Of a DNA stretch of 64,000 nt, positions 7,482-16,268 are shown piece after piece. The notes under the pieces were generated by a model. It was not told the origin of the DNA, made no database searches, and saw only the letters and a program-made list of their open reading frames with translations. The DNA lies in NCBI RefSeq assembly GCF_014190775.1, contig NZ_JACHVP010000001.1, positions 1,922,001 to 1,986,000 of the forward strand, written 5' to 3'. Position numbers and translations under genes: made by a program. Source of the DNA: Leifsonia aquatica. GTDB lineage: Bacteria; Actinomycetota; Actinomycetes; Actinomycetales; Microbacteriaceae. Within the stretch, counting starts at the first letter, position 1; each line of letters opens with the position of its first letter.

Positions 7482-10400
7482 TTATCGCACGCCCTGCCCG
7501 GCGCGGTAGACCGCCTCGGTGCGGGAGGACGCCCCGACTTTGCGCAGGATGCTGGACACGTGGACGCTCGCGGTCTTCGCGCTGATGAAGAGCCGTTCGC
7601 CGATCTGCTTGTTGCTGAGCCCCTGCTCGATCAGGGCGAGCACCTGCTCCTCCCGCTCCGTCAGGGGCGCTCCCGGACCGGAGACACCGGCCGGCGCGCG
7701 CACGCCCCTCGGCGAGGTGAGAGCCGCGGCGGCCACGGAGATCAGGCCGTAGCCGAGCGCGTCGGCGGCGGCGCCGGCCTGCACCGCCAGCCGGTCGGCC
7801 GCCGGTCGGTCGCCCGCGGCGATCGCCACGCGGGCTGCTCGGGCGAGCGCGTATGGGCCCAGCTGCGCGGGCGCGAGTGCGGACGACGTCGCCTCGATGG
7901 CCTGACGCCAGGCGTCGACCGCCGCGGTGAACGCGGCATCCCGACCGTCCACGGCCACGGCCGCACGAGCGGTCGCGATCTCGGCGGTCGTCATCGCACC
8001 CCACACCGGTGCGGTGGGCCACGCGGCGTGACGGGCGAGCGCCGCCTCCACTTCGGCCGCCGCGGCCAGGACCTCGGCGCGCTCCTTCTCCGGATCGGCC
8101 AGCGCCCGGTCTGCCAGTGCGCGGGCCGCGGCGGCGATCACGGGGAGGTCCTTCGCCGGGATGGAGCGGTGGCCCTCGTCGAGGACGACGCGCGCCTCGC
8201 TCCACGCGTGCCCGGCGTCGCCGCGCGCGAGTGCGATCTCCGCCTCGATGCGCGCCACGCCCAGGAACGACTGGGCTTCGAGGTCGCCCTGGAGCCGCAG
8301 ACCCGTCCGCCAGCGGCGGAGCAGCGCGTCCGCTCCCTCGACGTCGCCGCGCCACAGGGTCACCCAGAGCTTCAGGTGCTGTAGGTGCGCGCGGAAGCTG
8401 GGCGGCGGGTCGAGCGCGAGCGCCGGGTCGAGCAGCGCCTCCGCCCGCGCGAGCTCGCCCAGCGCGAGGAGGGGCTCGATCGTGTTGGACGAGAGGATGA
8501 CGCCGGAGGTGCGTTCCACCCCGCGTTCGCGCGCTCGGGCGGCGCCGGCCTCGGCGATCCGCACGGCGTCGGCGTAGCGGCCCAGCCCGTTGAGGGCGTC
8601 GGAGGCGTTGACCGCGTGCCGGAGCAGCGCGGCGATGTCCCCGCCGGCGACGACGCGCGCACGCTCGAGCTCTGCCAAGCCGCGCTCGATCTCTCCGGTG
8701 GCGATGAGCGCGCAGCCGCGGATGTTGTGGGCGATGGAGAGCCGGGGGTCCGGGGCGTCGCCGAGCTCCTCGACGGCCTCGGTGGTGGTGTCGATCGCCT
8801 CGTCGAACCGCGCGGCGAGCATCAGCCGTGCCGCCAGCTCGGCGAGCAGTTGCGGGCGGAGAGCGTCGCCCGGGCCGACGGACCCGGCCGGGACGAGTTC
8901 GAGAGCCTGCCGCAGGAGCTCGATGCTGCCGGGGCGGTTGAGGTTCGTGAGGTACTGCGCCTTGTCGCGCAGCAACCGCGCGTGCCGGGTGGGCGCGAGG
9001 CCGGATGCGTCCTCGAGGGCGACGGAGACCATCGCGAGGGCGCGCTCGCTGTCTCCGGCGTTGCGGAGCGCCGAGGCCGTCCGCGCCTGGAGGTCGACCC
9101 GGCTCAGGCCGCCGAGCGCCTCGGCGTCGGGGACCCGCTCCCACAGCTCGAGCGCGCGATCGCCCATCGCGGCGACCGTCGCGTAGGCGTACGAGAGGCG
9201 CGCCTCGTCCATCGCCTCGACGGACGAGGTGAAGGCGCGGCGCAGATCGTGCGCGGCCATCCAGTGGGTGGAGAGCTGGATGGCGGAGCGCTGCGGCCCG
9301 GCCTCCAGCGCTTCCGCGTACCGCGTGTGGAAGCGGGTGCGCTCCCCCGGCAGGAGGTCGGCGTGCACGGCCTCCCGCACCAGGGCGTTGCGGAAGACGT
9401 ACTCGGTCGTGTCGGCGACCAGGACGTTGGCGACGATCGCCTCGCGGGCCGCGGCGTCGAGCTGCTCGGGCGTGCCGTCGAAGACGGCGGTGAGCAGGTC
9501 GTGCTCGACGCACACGCCGCCGGCGGACACGATGCGCAGCAGGCGCTGCGCCGGTTCGGTGAGCCGCTCGTAGCGTGCGAGCAGGAGCTCGCGCAGCGTC
9601 TCGGGGAGGTCGTCGCCCGTGGCGAGTCCGTCGATGCCGGCGAGCTCCTCGACGAAGAACGGCACCCCCTCACTGAAGCGGTTGACCTGGTCGACCGTCG
9701 CGGTGTCGGGCACGCAGCCGAGGAGCAGCTCCAGCTGGGCGGCGACCTGGGCGCGGGTGAGTCGGCCCAGCTCCCAGCGGGTGACCCGGCGGGTGCGCTC
9801 CAGCTCGGCCAGGTAGGCGCGGAGCGGATGCCCGCGGGTGACCTCGTCGCTGCGGTAGCCGAGCAGGACGAGCACGCGACCGCGCTCGCTCATGCGCACG
9901 ACGAAGCGCAGCAGCTCCAGGGTGGAGGTGTCGGCCCAGTGGATGTCGTCGATGGCCAGCACGATCGGGCGCTCGGCCGACAGGTTCTCGAAGAGCACGG
10001 TCACCAGCTCGTAGAGCCGTTCCGCCCCGGTCCGGGCGGGGACCGACGTGTGGTCGGCCAGCTCCGGCAGCAGCGCGGAGAGGCCGCCGGCTCCCGGTCC
10101 GGCGGCCGCGAGCACGGCATCCAGGCCGACCAGTTCGATGAGGCGGCGGAGCGCCGCCGCGAAGGGTCCGAAGGGCGCGCCGTCGCTGCCGAGGTCGACG
10201 CACCGGCCGAGCAGCACGGTCGCCGACGGCTCCGCCTGCTCGAGGAACTCGGAGATCAGCCGCGTCTTGCCGATGCCCGCCTCGCCGCCGATCACGACCG
10301 CGCGGGTGCCACCGGCCGACACGGCCTCCAACTCGTCGTGCAGCGCCGTCAGATCGGACTCCCGCCCGATCATCGTGGGGCTCGACGCCGGTGATCGCAT
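7482..10400 (-). CDS. LAL-type LuxR regulator with AAA ATPase domain
   Basis: A 972-residue regulator of the large ATP-binding LuxR (LAL) group. The N-terminal NTPase domain has Walker A VIGGEAGIGKTRL near residue 40 and Walker B IVLAIDDIHWAD near residue 150. The middle is Ala/Leu-rich and helical, like a TPR-type sensor region. The C-terminal 60 residues are a LuxR HTH (LTEREEQVLALIEQGLSNKQIG, then SVHVSSILRKVG). Relatives switch on sugar, glycerol or antibiotic genes after binding ATP and an inducer. A GGAGG site precedes the ATG. It abuts the LacI gene tail-to-tail, but nothing shows that it controls that operon. Confidence 0.9.
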   Translation of the reverse strand: MRSPASSPTMIGRESDLTALHDELEAVSAGGTRAVVIGGEAGIGKTRLISEFLEQAEPSATVLLGRCVDLGSDGAPFGPFAAALRRLIELVGLDAVLAAAGPGAGGLSALLPELADHTSVPARTGAERLYELVTVLFENLSAERPIVLAIDDIHWADTSTLELLRFVVRMSERGRVLVLLGYRSDEVTRGHPLRAYLAELERTRRVTRWELGRLTRAQVAAQLELLLGCVPDTATVDQVNRFSEGVPFFVEELAGIDGLATGDDLPETLRELLLARYERLTEPAQRLLRIVSAGGVCVEHDLLTAVFDGTPEQLDAAAREAIVANVLVADTTEYVFRNALVREAVHADLLPGERTRFHTRYAEALEAGPQRSAIQLSTHWMAAHDLRRAFTSSVEAMDEARLSYAYATVAAMGDRALELWERVPDAEALGGLSRVDLQARTASALRNAGDSERALAMVSVALEDASGLAPTRHARLLRDKAQYLTNLNRPGSIELLRQALELVPAGSVGPGDALRPQLLAELAARLMLAARFDEAIDTTTEAVEELGDAPDPRLSIAHNIRGCALIATGEIERGLAELERARVVAGGDIAALLRHAVNASDALNGLGRYADAVRIAEAGAARARERGVERTSGVILSSNTIEPLLALGELARAEALLDPALALDPPPSFRAHLQHLKLWVTLWRGDVEGADALLRRWRTGLRLQGDLEAQSFLGVARIEAEIALARGDAGHAWSEARVVLDEGHRSIPAKDLPVIAAAARALADRALADPEKERAEVLAAAAEVEAALARHAAWPTAPVWGAMTTAEIATARAAVAVDGRDAAFTAAVDAWRQAIEATSSALAPAQLGPYALARAARVAIAAGDRPAADRLAVQAGAAADALGYGLISVAAAALTSPRGVRAPAGVSGPGAPLTEREEQVLALIEQGLSNKQIGERLFISAKTASVHVSSILRKVGASSRTEAVYRAGQGVR

Positions 10401-10473
10401 GCCTCCATGCTGGCACGCGCCACCGACATCGGTGAGTGGTCCTGCGACCCCTCTGGGCTCGGCGGAAGAACGC

Positions 10474-10743
10474 TCACCGAGGGGTGCCGGCCAGGTCGCG
10501 CTCGTCCGCCTCGGTGGTCGCCTGCGCGCCCGCCACGCCAGCCACTCCGACCGGGCGCCGCGTCTCCTCGACGCGACCCGCGCGCCGCGACGTGCGCACG
10601 ATCCGGCGCGCTTGCAGCGCCTCGCGCCACCGCACCACGATCCCGCGTTCGCGCACCTGCCGCAGCATCTCCCGCTCCGCCTGCCGGCGGGCGTCCTCCG
10701 CGGCGTTGACCCGTGCGTTCACATACTCTTCGAGCAGTTGCAT
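10474..10743 (-). CDS. Small charged helical protein, unknown
   Basis: An 89-residue frame beginning MQLLEEYVNARVNAAEDARRQ and continuing as an amphipathic, Arg/Glu-rich helix up to about residue 50, then a low-complexity Arg/Val/Ala tail. It has a GAGAGGGA sequence about eight bases before the ATG and fills the gap between the LuxR gene and the flavin reductase gene. No domain is recognised. The first half looks like a genuine helical protein; the tail looks like background coding of GC-rich DNA, so both the reality of the gene and its end are uncertain. Confidence 0.45.
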   Translation of the reverse strand: MQLLEEYVNARVNAAEDARRQAEREMLRQVRERGIVVRWREALQARRIVRTSRRAGRVEETRRPVGVAGVAGAQATTEADERDLAGTPR

Positions 10744-10863
10744 CCGTCCATCCCTCTCGTCGATCCGACCACCTCAGACTGCTCGCTAAGGCAGCGGCCG
10801 AACATCGGGCAGATGCCCTATTCCGGTCTTCCGCTCCGCCGCGACCGGGTGCACTCTGGCGGC

Positions 10864-11457
10864 ATGGCAACCATCAACGTCCTGCAACCGCCGTACCGGG
10901 TCGGCTACTTCGTCGGCAGCCTCTCCACGAAGTCGATCAACCGGCACCTCGCCCGCGCGCTCATCCGCCTCGCGCCCGCCGAGCTGGAGTTCACCGAGAT
11001 CGAGATCGGCGGCCTCCCGCTCTACAACCGCGACCTCGACGGCGACTTCCCCGCCTCCGCGCTGGAGTTCAAGGCGACGATCGCCGCACAGGACGCCCTG
11101 CTCTTCGTCACGCCGGAGTACAACCGCTCCATCCCGGGCGCCCTGAAGAACGCGATCGACTGGGCGAGCCGCCCGCACGGCGAGAACGTCATCGCCCGCA
11201 AGGCGTCCGCCGTCATCGGGGCATCGACCGGCGCGATCGGGACCGCGGTCGCCCAGCAGCAGCTGCGCAGCGTGCTCAGCTTCCTGCAGGCGCCGCAGAT
11301 GAACGCGCCGGAGGCCTACCTCCAGCTGAAGCCGGGCCTGATCGAGGAGGACGGCACGGTCACGAACGAGGGCACCGAAGCGTTCCTGCGCGGCTTCATG
11401 GTCTCGTTCTTCGAGTACATCGAGCGGGTGCTCACGGTCGTGCCGAAGCCGGTCTGA
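10864..11457 (+). CDS. NADPH-dependent FMN reductase family protein
   Basis: A 197-residue flavodoxin-like protein of the NADPH-dependent FMN reductase/azoreductase (ArsH/ChrR-like) family. The phosphate loop GSLSTKSINRHLARAL near residue 18 and the flavin-contact motif TPEYNRSIPGALKNAIDW near residue 80 are clear. Such enzymes reduce quinones, azo dyes or chromate, or supply reduced FMN to monooxygenases; the physiological substrate is not shown here. The ATG has no good ribosome binding site; CACTCT six bases upstream could be a weak -10 of a leaderless gene. It is convergent with the phosphoesterase gene, seven bases away. Confidence 0.9.
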   Translation: MATINVLQPPYRVGYFVGSLSTKSINRHLARALIRLAPAELEFTEIEIGGLPLYNRDLDGDFPASALEFKATIAAQDALLFVTPEYNRSIPGALKNAIDWASRPHGENVIARKASAVIGASTGAIGTAVAQQQLRSVLSFLQAPQMNAPEAYLQLKPGLIEEDGTVTNEGTEAFLRGFMVSFFEYIERVLTVVPKPV

Positions 11458-11464
11458 CCCCCGC

Positions 11465-11962
11465 TTATCGACGCACCGGGACGAGCCGCACGTCCGAGAG
11501 GGCGCCATCGGCCACGCTCGCGGTGAGGTACGTGCACTCGGGCTGACGGCGGCGATCCGTCGGCGACCCCGGGTTCAGGAGGCGCAGGCCCGCGGGCGAC
11601 ACCGTGTCCCACGGAATGTGGGAGTGGCCGAACACCAGCACATCCGCATCCGGGTAGTCGCCATCGGCGCGCGTCTCGCGCCCGGCAGCCGGACCCGTCT
11701 CGTGCACGACCGCGAACCGGAGGCCGCCCAGCCCGACCCGCGCCACCTCCGGCAGGCGCCCGCGCAGCTCCGGGCCGTCGTTGTTGCCCCACACGCCGAC
11801 GAGGCGGCGCGACCGCTCCTCGAGCACGTCGAGCGTGGCCGCATCCACCCAGTCGCCCGCGTGGATGACGACATCGGCGGCGTCGACCGCGGCCAGCACC
11901 TGTTCGGGCAGCGTCCGTGCGCGCTTCGGGACGTGGGTGTCGGAGATCATCAGCAGCTTCAT
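11465..11962 (-). CDS. YfcE/MJ0936-type metallophosphoesterase
   Basis: A 165-residue calcineurin-like phosphoesterase of the small YfcE/MJ0936 class. The metal and active-site motifs run in order: SDTHVP (residues 7-12), HAGDW (35-39), GNND (about 63), VVHE and GHSHIP near residue 117. Members hydrolyse phosphodiesters in test tubes and their natural substrate is generally unknown. The start is the ATG at 11960-11962 with GGAGGG directly before it; the longer upstream frame runs through the opposite-strand aldo/keto reductase gene and lacks the motif pattern. A -10-like TACCGT (11971-11976, minus strand) lies eight bases before the ATG, back-to-back with the promoter of the divergent gene. 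Confidence 0.9.
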   Translation of the reverse strand: MKLLMISDTHVPKRARTLPEQVLAAVDAADVVIHAGDWVDAATLDVLEERSRRLVGVWGNNDGPELRGRLPEVARVGLGGLRFAVVHETGPAAGRETRADGDYPDADVLVFGHSHIPWDTVSPAGLRLLNPGSPTDRRRQPECTYLTASVADGALSDVRLVPVRR

Positions 11963-11997
11963 CCCTCCGAACGGTAGGCGAGCGCGCCGCGCAGGGC

Positions 11998-12003
11998 TAG
12001 CTT
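11998..12003 (+). promoter_or_regulatory. -10 element, probable leaderless start of aldo/keto reductase gene
   Basis: TAGCTT lies seven bases before the ATG at 12011 and no Shine-Dalgarno sequence intervenes, so transcription probably begins at the start codon. Confidence 0.5.
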
Positions 12004-12010
12004 CGCGGGT

Positions 12011-13042
12011 ATGGAACTTCGCAATCTCGGAAACAGCGGGACGATGGTGTCGGAGCTGGCGCTCGGCACGATGACGTTCGGGGCGGAGGCGGACGAGCAG
12101 TCCTCCCACGCCATCCTGGAGCGCTATCTCGACGCCGGCGGCAACTTCGTGGACACGGCCGACGTGTACAGCGCGGGCGTCTCGGAGTCGATCATCGGGC
12201 GGTGGCTGGCGCGCAACCACGGCCGCCGCGACGGCATCGTGCTCGCGACCAAGGGCCGCTTCCCGATGGGGGCGGGGCCGAACGACCTCGGTCTCTCCCG
12301 CACGCACCTTCGGCGCGCTCTCGACGACTCGCTGCGCCGGCTCGGCGTCGACCACGTCGACCTCTACCAGCTGCACGCCTGGGACGCCCTGACACCGCTG
12401 GAGGAGACGCTGCGCTTCCTCGACGACGCCGTCTCGGCGGGGAAGATCTCGTACTACGGCTTCTCGAACTACCTCGGCTGGCAGCTCACCAAGGCCGTGC
12501 GGCTCGCGGCCGAGCACGGCTGGTCTCCCCCGGTCACCCTCCAGCCCCAGTACAACCTCCTCGTCCGCGGCATCGAGCACGAGATCGTGCCGGCCGCGCT
12601 CGACGCCGGGATGGGGCTGCTGCCGTGGTCCCCGCTGGCCGGCGGCTGGCTGAGCGGCAAGTACCGCCGCGACGAGTCCCCCACCGGCTCCACCCGCCTG
12701 GGCGAGAACCCGACGCGCGGCATGGAGGCGTGGGAGGCCCGCAACGCCGACCCGCGCACGTGGGAGGTGGTCGACGCGGTCGCGAACGTCGCCTCCGAGG
12801 TCGGCGCGAGCCCGTCGCAGGTGGCGCTCCGCTGGCTGGCGGACCGGCCCGCCGTGACGTCGGTCATCCTCGGTGCGCGCACGATCGAGCAGCTGGACGA
12901 CAACCTCGGCGCCGCGAATGTGGTCCTCCCCGACGACCTGCGCCGCACCCTCGACGACGCGAGCACTCCCCGTGCGGAGGTGTACCCGTACGGCGAGCAG
13001 GCCGTGGCGCAGCGGCACCGCAAGCGCGAGGGCGGTCGGTAG
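12011..13042 (+). CDS. Aldo/keto reductase (AKR, Kvbeta-like)
   Basis: A 343-residue NADPH-dependent aldo/keto reductase with a complete catalytic set: Asp and Tyr in FVDTADVYSAGVSE (about residues 46-54), Lys in LATKGRF and His in LYQLHAWD. The cofactor segment LGARTIEQLDDNL near residue 300 is intact. The size and LGNSGTMVSELALGTMTFG opening place it with the YajO/Kvbeta-like reductases that act on small aldehydes and ketones; the substrate is unknown. It is a single-gene unit read divergently from the phosphoesterase gene and is followed by a palindromic repeat. Confidence 0.92.
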   Translation: MELRNLGNSGTMVSELALGTMTFGAEADEQSSHAILERYLDAGGNFVDTADVYSAGVSESIIGRWLARNHGRRDGIVLATKGRFPMGAGPNDLGLSRTHLRRALDDSLRRLGVDHVDLYQLHAWDALTPLEETLRFLDDAVSAGKISYYGFSNYLGWQLTKAVRLAAEHGWSPPVTLQPQYNLLVRGIEHEIVPAALDAGMGLLPWSPLAGGWLSGKYRRDESPTGSTRLGENPTRGMEAWEARNADPRTWEVVDAVANVASEVGASPSQVALRWLADRPAVTSVILGARTIEQLDDNLGAANVVLPDDLRRTLDDASTPRAEVYPYGEQAVAQRHRKREGGR

Positions 13043-13058
13043 GCGCGAGGAGCGCGCC

Positions 13059-13139
13059 AAGGGAGGAGATCACGGCTCGTTCGGGCCGGATCTCCTCCCT
13101 TCCCCGCTTTCTCCGCGACTCGCGTCCCGAATCTCCTCC
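13059..13139. repeat. GGAGGAGAT palindromic element, copy A
   Basis: Two perfect 13-base arms, AAGGGAGGAGATC (13059-13071) and its complement (13089-13101), enclose a 17-base loop containing GCTCGTTCGGGC. A third, unpaired AATCTCCTCC follows at 13130-13139. The same arms, nearly the same loop and the same downstream sequence occur at 22370-22552. It stands at the 3' end of the aldo/keto reductase gene and could act as a terminator, but no T-run follows. Confidence 0.8.
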
Positions 13140-13178
13140 GTTCGCGACTGTCGGGCCGCGCAACAGCGTGACGCACGA

Positions 13179-13190
13179 CTTGTCAACAAG
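13179..13190. promoter_or_regulatory. Probable GntR operator upstream of the deaminase gene
   Basis: CTTGTCAACAAG is an 11-of-12 match to the perfect palindrome CTTGTCGACAAG found upstream of the transporter genes. TTGTCA here can also serve as a -35 with TAGAGT 18 bases later (13205-13210), so a bound regulator would cover the promoter. Confidence 0.65.
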
Positions 13191-13243
13191 CGGGGGCGCC
13201 GATTAGAGTCGGCTGGCCTGTCACCGCGAAAGGATGGCGCCTG

Positions 13244-14344
13244 ATGACCACCGTCCTGCCCCAGACAGACCCATCCTCGACGGACCTGCCCGAGACCGGG
13301 CGCCGCGCCCGCATCGACGAGTCGTGGATCCGCGCCCTGCCGAAGGCGGAGGTGCACGTGCACCTGGAGGGCAACTTCACGCTGGTCGACCTGCTCGACC
13401 TCGCCAAGCAGGCGGGAGAGCCGCTCCCCGGACCGGCGGCGACGCTCTTCGACGTCACCACCCACCACGACTCCGACGGCGCGGGCGACCTCGGCGCCTT
13501 CCTCCGCTTCCTCGACTGGGAGTGCGGGCTCATCCGCACGCCGGAGCAGGCGGCACGCCACGCCTACACGTTCGCCGCACGCCAGACGGCGTCGGGGATC
13601 CGCTACACCGACGCGATCATCAACCCGACGCACTGGAGCGCCTGGGAGGGCCGCGTGCCCAAGCTGTTCGACGCGCTCGCCGCCGGTCTCGACGAGGCGG
13701 AGCAGGACGGCCTCGCTCCGGTCCGGCTCTGTTATTCGCTGCTGCGCCAGCAGAGCGCGACGGAGGCGCGGGAGGCCGCCGACTGGCTCGCCGCCGCACG
13801 GCCGCGCCACGTGGTCGCGCTCTCGATCGACGGCGACGAGCGGGCCGCGGGCCGTGTCAGCGCGCGCTTCGCCGAGGCGTTCGCGATCGCCCGCGACGCC
13901 GGCCTCCATCGCACCGTGCACGCGGGCGAGTCCAGCGGGCCCGAGGGCGTCCGCGACGCCCTCGACCTCCTGCACGCCGAGCGCATCGACCATGGCATCC
14001 GCTCCGTCGAGGACCGGGCGCTCGTGCGGCGTCTGGCCGACGAGCAGATCCCGGTCGGCGTGTGCCCGCGCTCGAACATCGTGCTCGGTCTCTACGACGA
14101 CTGGGCGCAGCACCCCCTCCTCGCGCTGCGCGACGCCGGCGTGAACGTGACGATCAACACCGACGACCCCGCTCCGCTCGGCACCACGCTCGAGGCCGAC
14201 TGGGCCGTGTGCGCGGAGGCGTTCGCCCTCGGGCACGACGACCTGGCCGGGTTCGCGGCGGCGTCGATCGCCGCCTCTTTCGCCGATGACGACACGAAAC
14301 GCCGCCTGACGGCGGAGCTGGCCGCCACCCTCGCCGCCCACTAA
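13244..14344 (+). CDS. add: Adenosine deaminase family hydrolase
   Basis: A 366-residue metal-dependent amidohydrolase of the adenosine deaminase family. The zinc set is present: HVHLEG (about residues 38-43), HAGE near 226, and NTDDP near 305, with the catalytic Glu in HAGESSG and the His in RIDHGIRS. Bacterial relatives deaminate adenosine, adenine or modified adenine compounds, so the exact substrate is open. The ATG has AAAGGA nine bases upstream. The GntR gene begins six bases after the stop, so the two are likely co-transcribed. Its position with a purine-nucleoside-type transporter supports a nucleoside or nucleoside-like substrate. Confidence 0.85.
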   Translation: MTTVLPQTDPSSTDLPETGRRARIDESWIRALPKAEVHVHLEGNFTLVDLLDLAKQAGEPLPGPAATLFDVTTHHDSDGAGDLGAFLRFLDWECGLIRTPEQAARHAYTFAARQTASGIRYTDAIINPTHWSAWEGRVPKLFDALAAGLDEAEQDGLAPVRLCYSLLRQQSATEAREAADWLAAARPRHVVALSIDGDERAAGRVSARFAEAFAIARDAGLHRTVHAGESSGPEGVRDALDLLHAERIDHGIRSVEDRALVRRLADEQIPVGVCPRSNIVLGLYDDWAQHPLLALRDAGVNVTINTDDPAPLGTTLEADWAVCAEAFALGHDDLAGFAAASIAASFADDDTKRRLTAELAATLAAH

Positions 14345-14349
14345 GTTCG

Positions 14350-15072
14350 GTGACTGTGACGGACGACAGGCGGCTGCACAACGAGCTGCTCCGCGAGGTG
14401 CGGGAGGCCGCGGCCGCGAACGCCGCGCTGCCCGGCGAGCTGGAGCTCACCGCCCGACTCGGCTGCACGCGCCAGCAGCTGCGCAACGCCCTCGCCGAGC
14501 TCGAGCGCCAGGGCATCCTTCGCCGCCGCCAGGGCGCAGCGACCACCGTCGACCACGTCGGGCTGCGGATGAGCGTGCGGCTGGAGGACCAGTTCGAGCA
14601 CACCGTGCTGCTCTCGCGGATGGGCTACCAGGCGGGCGTCGAGATCCTGGAGTCCGGGGTCGTGCCCCTGCCGGCGCACGTCGCCGCCCTCCTCGACGTG
14701 GAGGCCGGGCATCCCGCGCTCCGCAGCGTGAAGCGGTGGCGTGCCGACGGCGAACCGGCCATGCTCGCCTCCGGGTACCTGCTGCTGCCGGACGACTCCC
14801 CGCGCGAGCTGGACGCGTCGGTGTTCACCGCGGTCGGCCAGGCCTGGGGCGAGTCGCTGGTCTGGGAGGTCGCGACACCGGGCGCCGCCGCGCTCACGGG
14901 AGCGGACGCCGACCTGCTCGGCCGGCCCGAGGGGACGCCCGTGCTCACCTTCGAGCTCATCGGCGTCTCGGTGAGCGGCCGGCGCCTGTTCTACGCCTTC
15001 GAGCACCACCTGCCGGAAGTCGTGCGCTACTCGTTCGTGCGCTCCGTGCGGCCGCCGTGGGACGCGATCTGA
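14350..15072 (+). CDS. GntR/HutC family transcriptional regulator
   Basis: A 240-residue regulator with an N-terminal winged helix (LPGELELTARLGCTRQQLRNALAELERQGILRRRQG, in a compact form about residues 28-62) and a C-terminal UTRA-type effector domain (HPALRSVKRWRADGEPAMLASGYLL, then FYAFEHHLPEVVRYSFVRSV). The first of two in-frame GTG codons (14350 and 14356) is given; either is possible. It sits between the deaminase and the transporter genes, and a palindrome CTTGTC-N-ACAAG stands before both, so it most likely represses both in the absence of a small-molecule ligand. The N-terminus is shorter than in typical HutC proteins. Confidence 0.83.
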   Translation: MTVTDDRRLHNELLREVREAAAANAALPGELELTARLGCTRQQLRNALAELERQGILRRRQGAATTVDHVGLRMSVRLEDQFEHTVLLSRMGYQAGVEILESGVVPLPAHVAALLDVEAGHPALRSVKRWRADGEPAMLASGYLLLPDDSPRELDASVFTAVGQAWGESLVWEVATPGAAALTGADADLLGRPEGTPVLTFELIGVSVSGRRLFYAFEHHLPEVVRYSFVRSVRPPWDAI

Positions 15073-15140
15073 CGCCCTGATCCGGGCTCTGTGGCGTTTC
15101 GTTACGGCCGGCATCGCGGTCGGGATGGCCTCCCGTGCAC

Positions 15141-15154
15141 ACTTGTCGACAAGT
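15141..15154. promoter_or_regulatory. 14-bp perfect palindrome, probable GntR operator of the transporter operon
   Basis: ACTTGTCGACAAGT is perfectly symmetric, with further outer repeats GTGCA/TGCAC offset by one base. It lies 62 bases before the lipoprotein start and matches the site at 13179-13190. Confidence 0.75.
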
Positions 15155-15215
15155 TGCACCGCACCCGTCCCGCGACCTCGCGATTTCGCGATCCCCCGAA
15201 AGGCCCCGAACCCCC

Positions 15216-16238
15216 ATGAAGCTGCGCTCCCTGCTCGCCCCGCTGCTCGCCGTGCCCGTCGTGGCCGTGCTCGCCGCCTGCTCGTCCGGCGCCACCGCCG
15301 GCTCCACCTCCGCCGCCGCGGACAAGCCGAAGGTCGCCGTCGTGCTCGGCGGTCTCGCCAACGACGGCGGATTCAACCAGTACGCGGCCGACGCCGCGCA
15401 CGCCCTCGAGAAGAAGGGCGAGATCACCGCCCAGATCCGCGAGTCCGTCACCAGCTCGTCCGACGCCGAGGCGGCCTTCCGCCAGTACGCGTCGCAGGGC
15501 TACGACCTGATCATCGGCTGGGGCCTCGACTTCAGCAACTCGGTGTTCACCGTCGCGAAGGAGCTGCCCAAGGCGCACTTCGTCGCCACCGGCTCCGCCG
15601 ACATCCTGGACAAGGCCACCGCCAACGTCGAGACCTGGACGTACGCGAGCGACCAGCAGGGCTACCTGACCGGCTGGGTCGCCGGCAAGACCGGGCTCTC
15701 CCCGATCGGCGTCGTGGACGGCCAGCTCGCGCCGTTCAACGAGACCTCGTACAAGGCCCTCACCGTCGGCCTGAAGGCGGCGAACCCCACGGCCACCGAG
15801 CTCGAGCCGATCTTCACCGGCAGCTGGGAGGACCCGACCCTGGCGAACCAGGCCGCCAAGGCCCAGATCGCGGCCGGCGCGAAGCTGATCGTCACCGGCG
15901 CCGAGGGCTACACCTCGGGCGTCCTCTCCGCCGCCAAGGCGGGCGGCATCGCGACCCTCGGCGCGTCCAGCACCTCCTCGTCCGATGCGAAGGCCGTCAA
16001 CGTCGGCCTGGTGAAGCTCGACTTCACTCCCACCCTCGAAGAGGTCGTCGGCCACCTGAAGAAGGGCGACTTCGGCACGCACTCCTACACCTCCACCATC
16101 GCCAACAAGGGCCTGATCTTCGCCGACATCAACGCCGTCGACGCCGCACCGGACCTGCCGAAGGACATCAGCGCGCAGGTCGACGAGCTCGCCAAGAAGC
16201 TCGCGAGCGGCGAGGTCACCATCCCGGCCATCGGCTAG
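15216..16238 (+). CDS. BMP/PnrA-type substrate-binding lipoprotein
   Basis: A 340-residue lipoprotein of the basic membrane protein (BMP, PnrA/Med) family, which binds purine nucleosides in characterised members. The signal peptide ends in LAAC with the lipidated cysteine at residue 22, then a Ser/Ala/Thr linker. The nucleoside-site opening LANDGGFNQYAADAA corresponds to the Asn/Asp/Phe/Asn motif of PnrA, and WGLDFSN, GVVDGQLAPF and TGAEGYTSG follow. The ATG at 15216 is chosen because the signal peptide starts there; earlier in-frame starts would add a charged leader over the operator. It is the first gene of a six-gene run with overlapping or nearly touching ends. Confidence 0.88.
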   Translation: MKLRSLLAPLLAVPVVAVLAACSSGATAGSTSAAADKPKVAVVLGGLANDGGFNQYAADAAHALEKKGEITAQIRESVTSSSDAEAAFRQYASQGYDLIIGWGLDFSNSVFTVAKELPKAHFVATGSADILDKATANVETWTYASDQQGYLTGWVAGKTGLSPIGVVDGQLAPFNETSYKALTVGLKAANPTATELEPIFTGSWEDPTLANQAAKAQIAAGAKLIVTGAEGYTSGVLSAAKAGGIATLGASSTSSSDAKAVNVGLVKLDFTPTLEEVVGHLKKGDFGTHSYTSTIANKGLIFADINAVDAAPDLPKDISAQVDELAKKLASGEVTIPAIG

Positions 16239-16268
16239 GACCGACCGCACCCCGGACCGCAGACAGCG

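Noticed and set aside
4823-7585. Open frame of about 920 codons on the plus strand over the ABC ATPase and LacI genes
   Set aside because: It is antisense to an ATPase with both ABC signatures and crosses the operator region and a second gene; there is no domain evidence.
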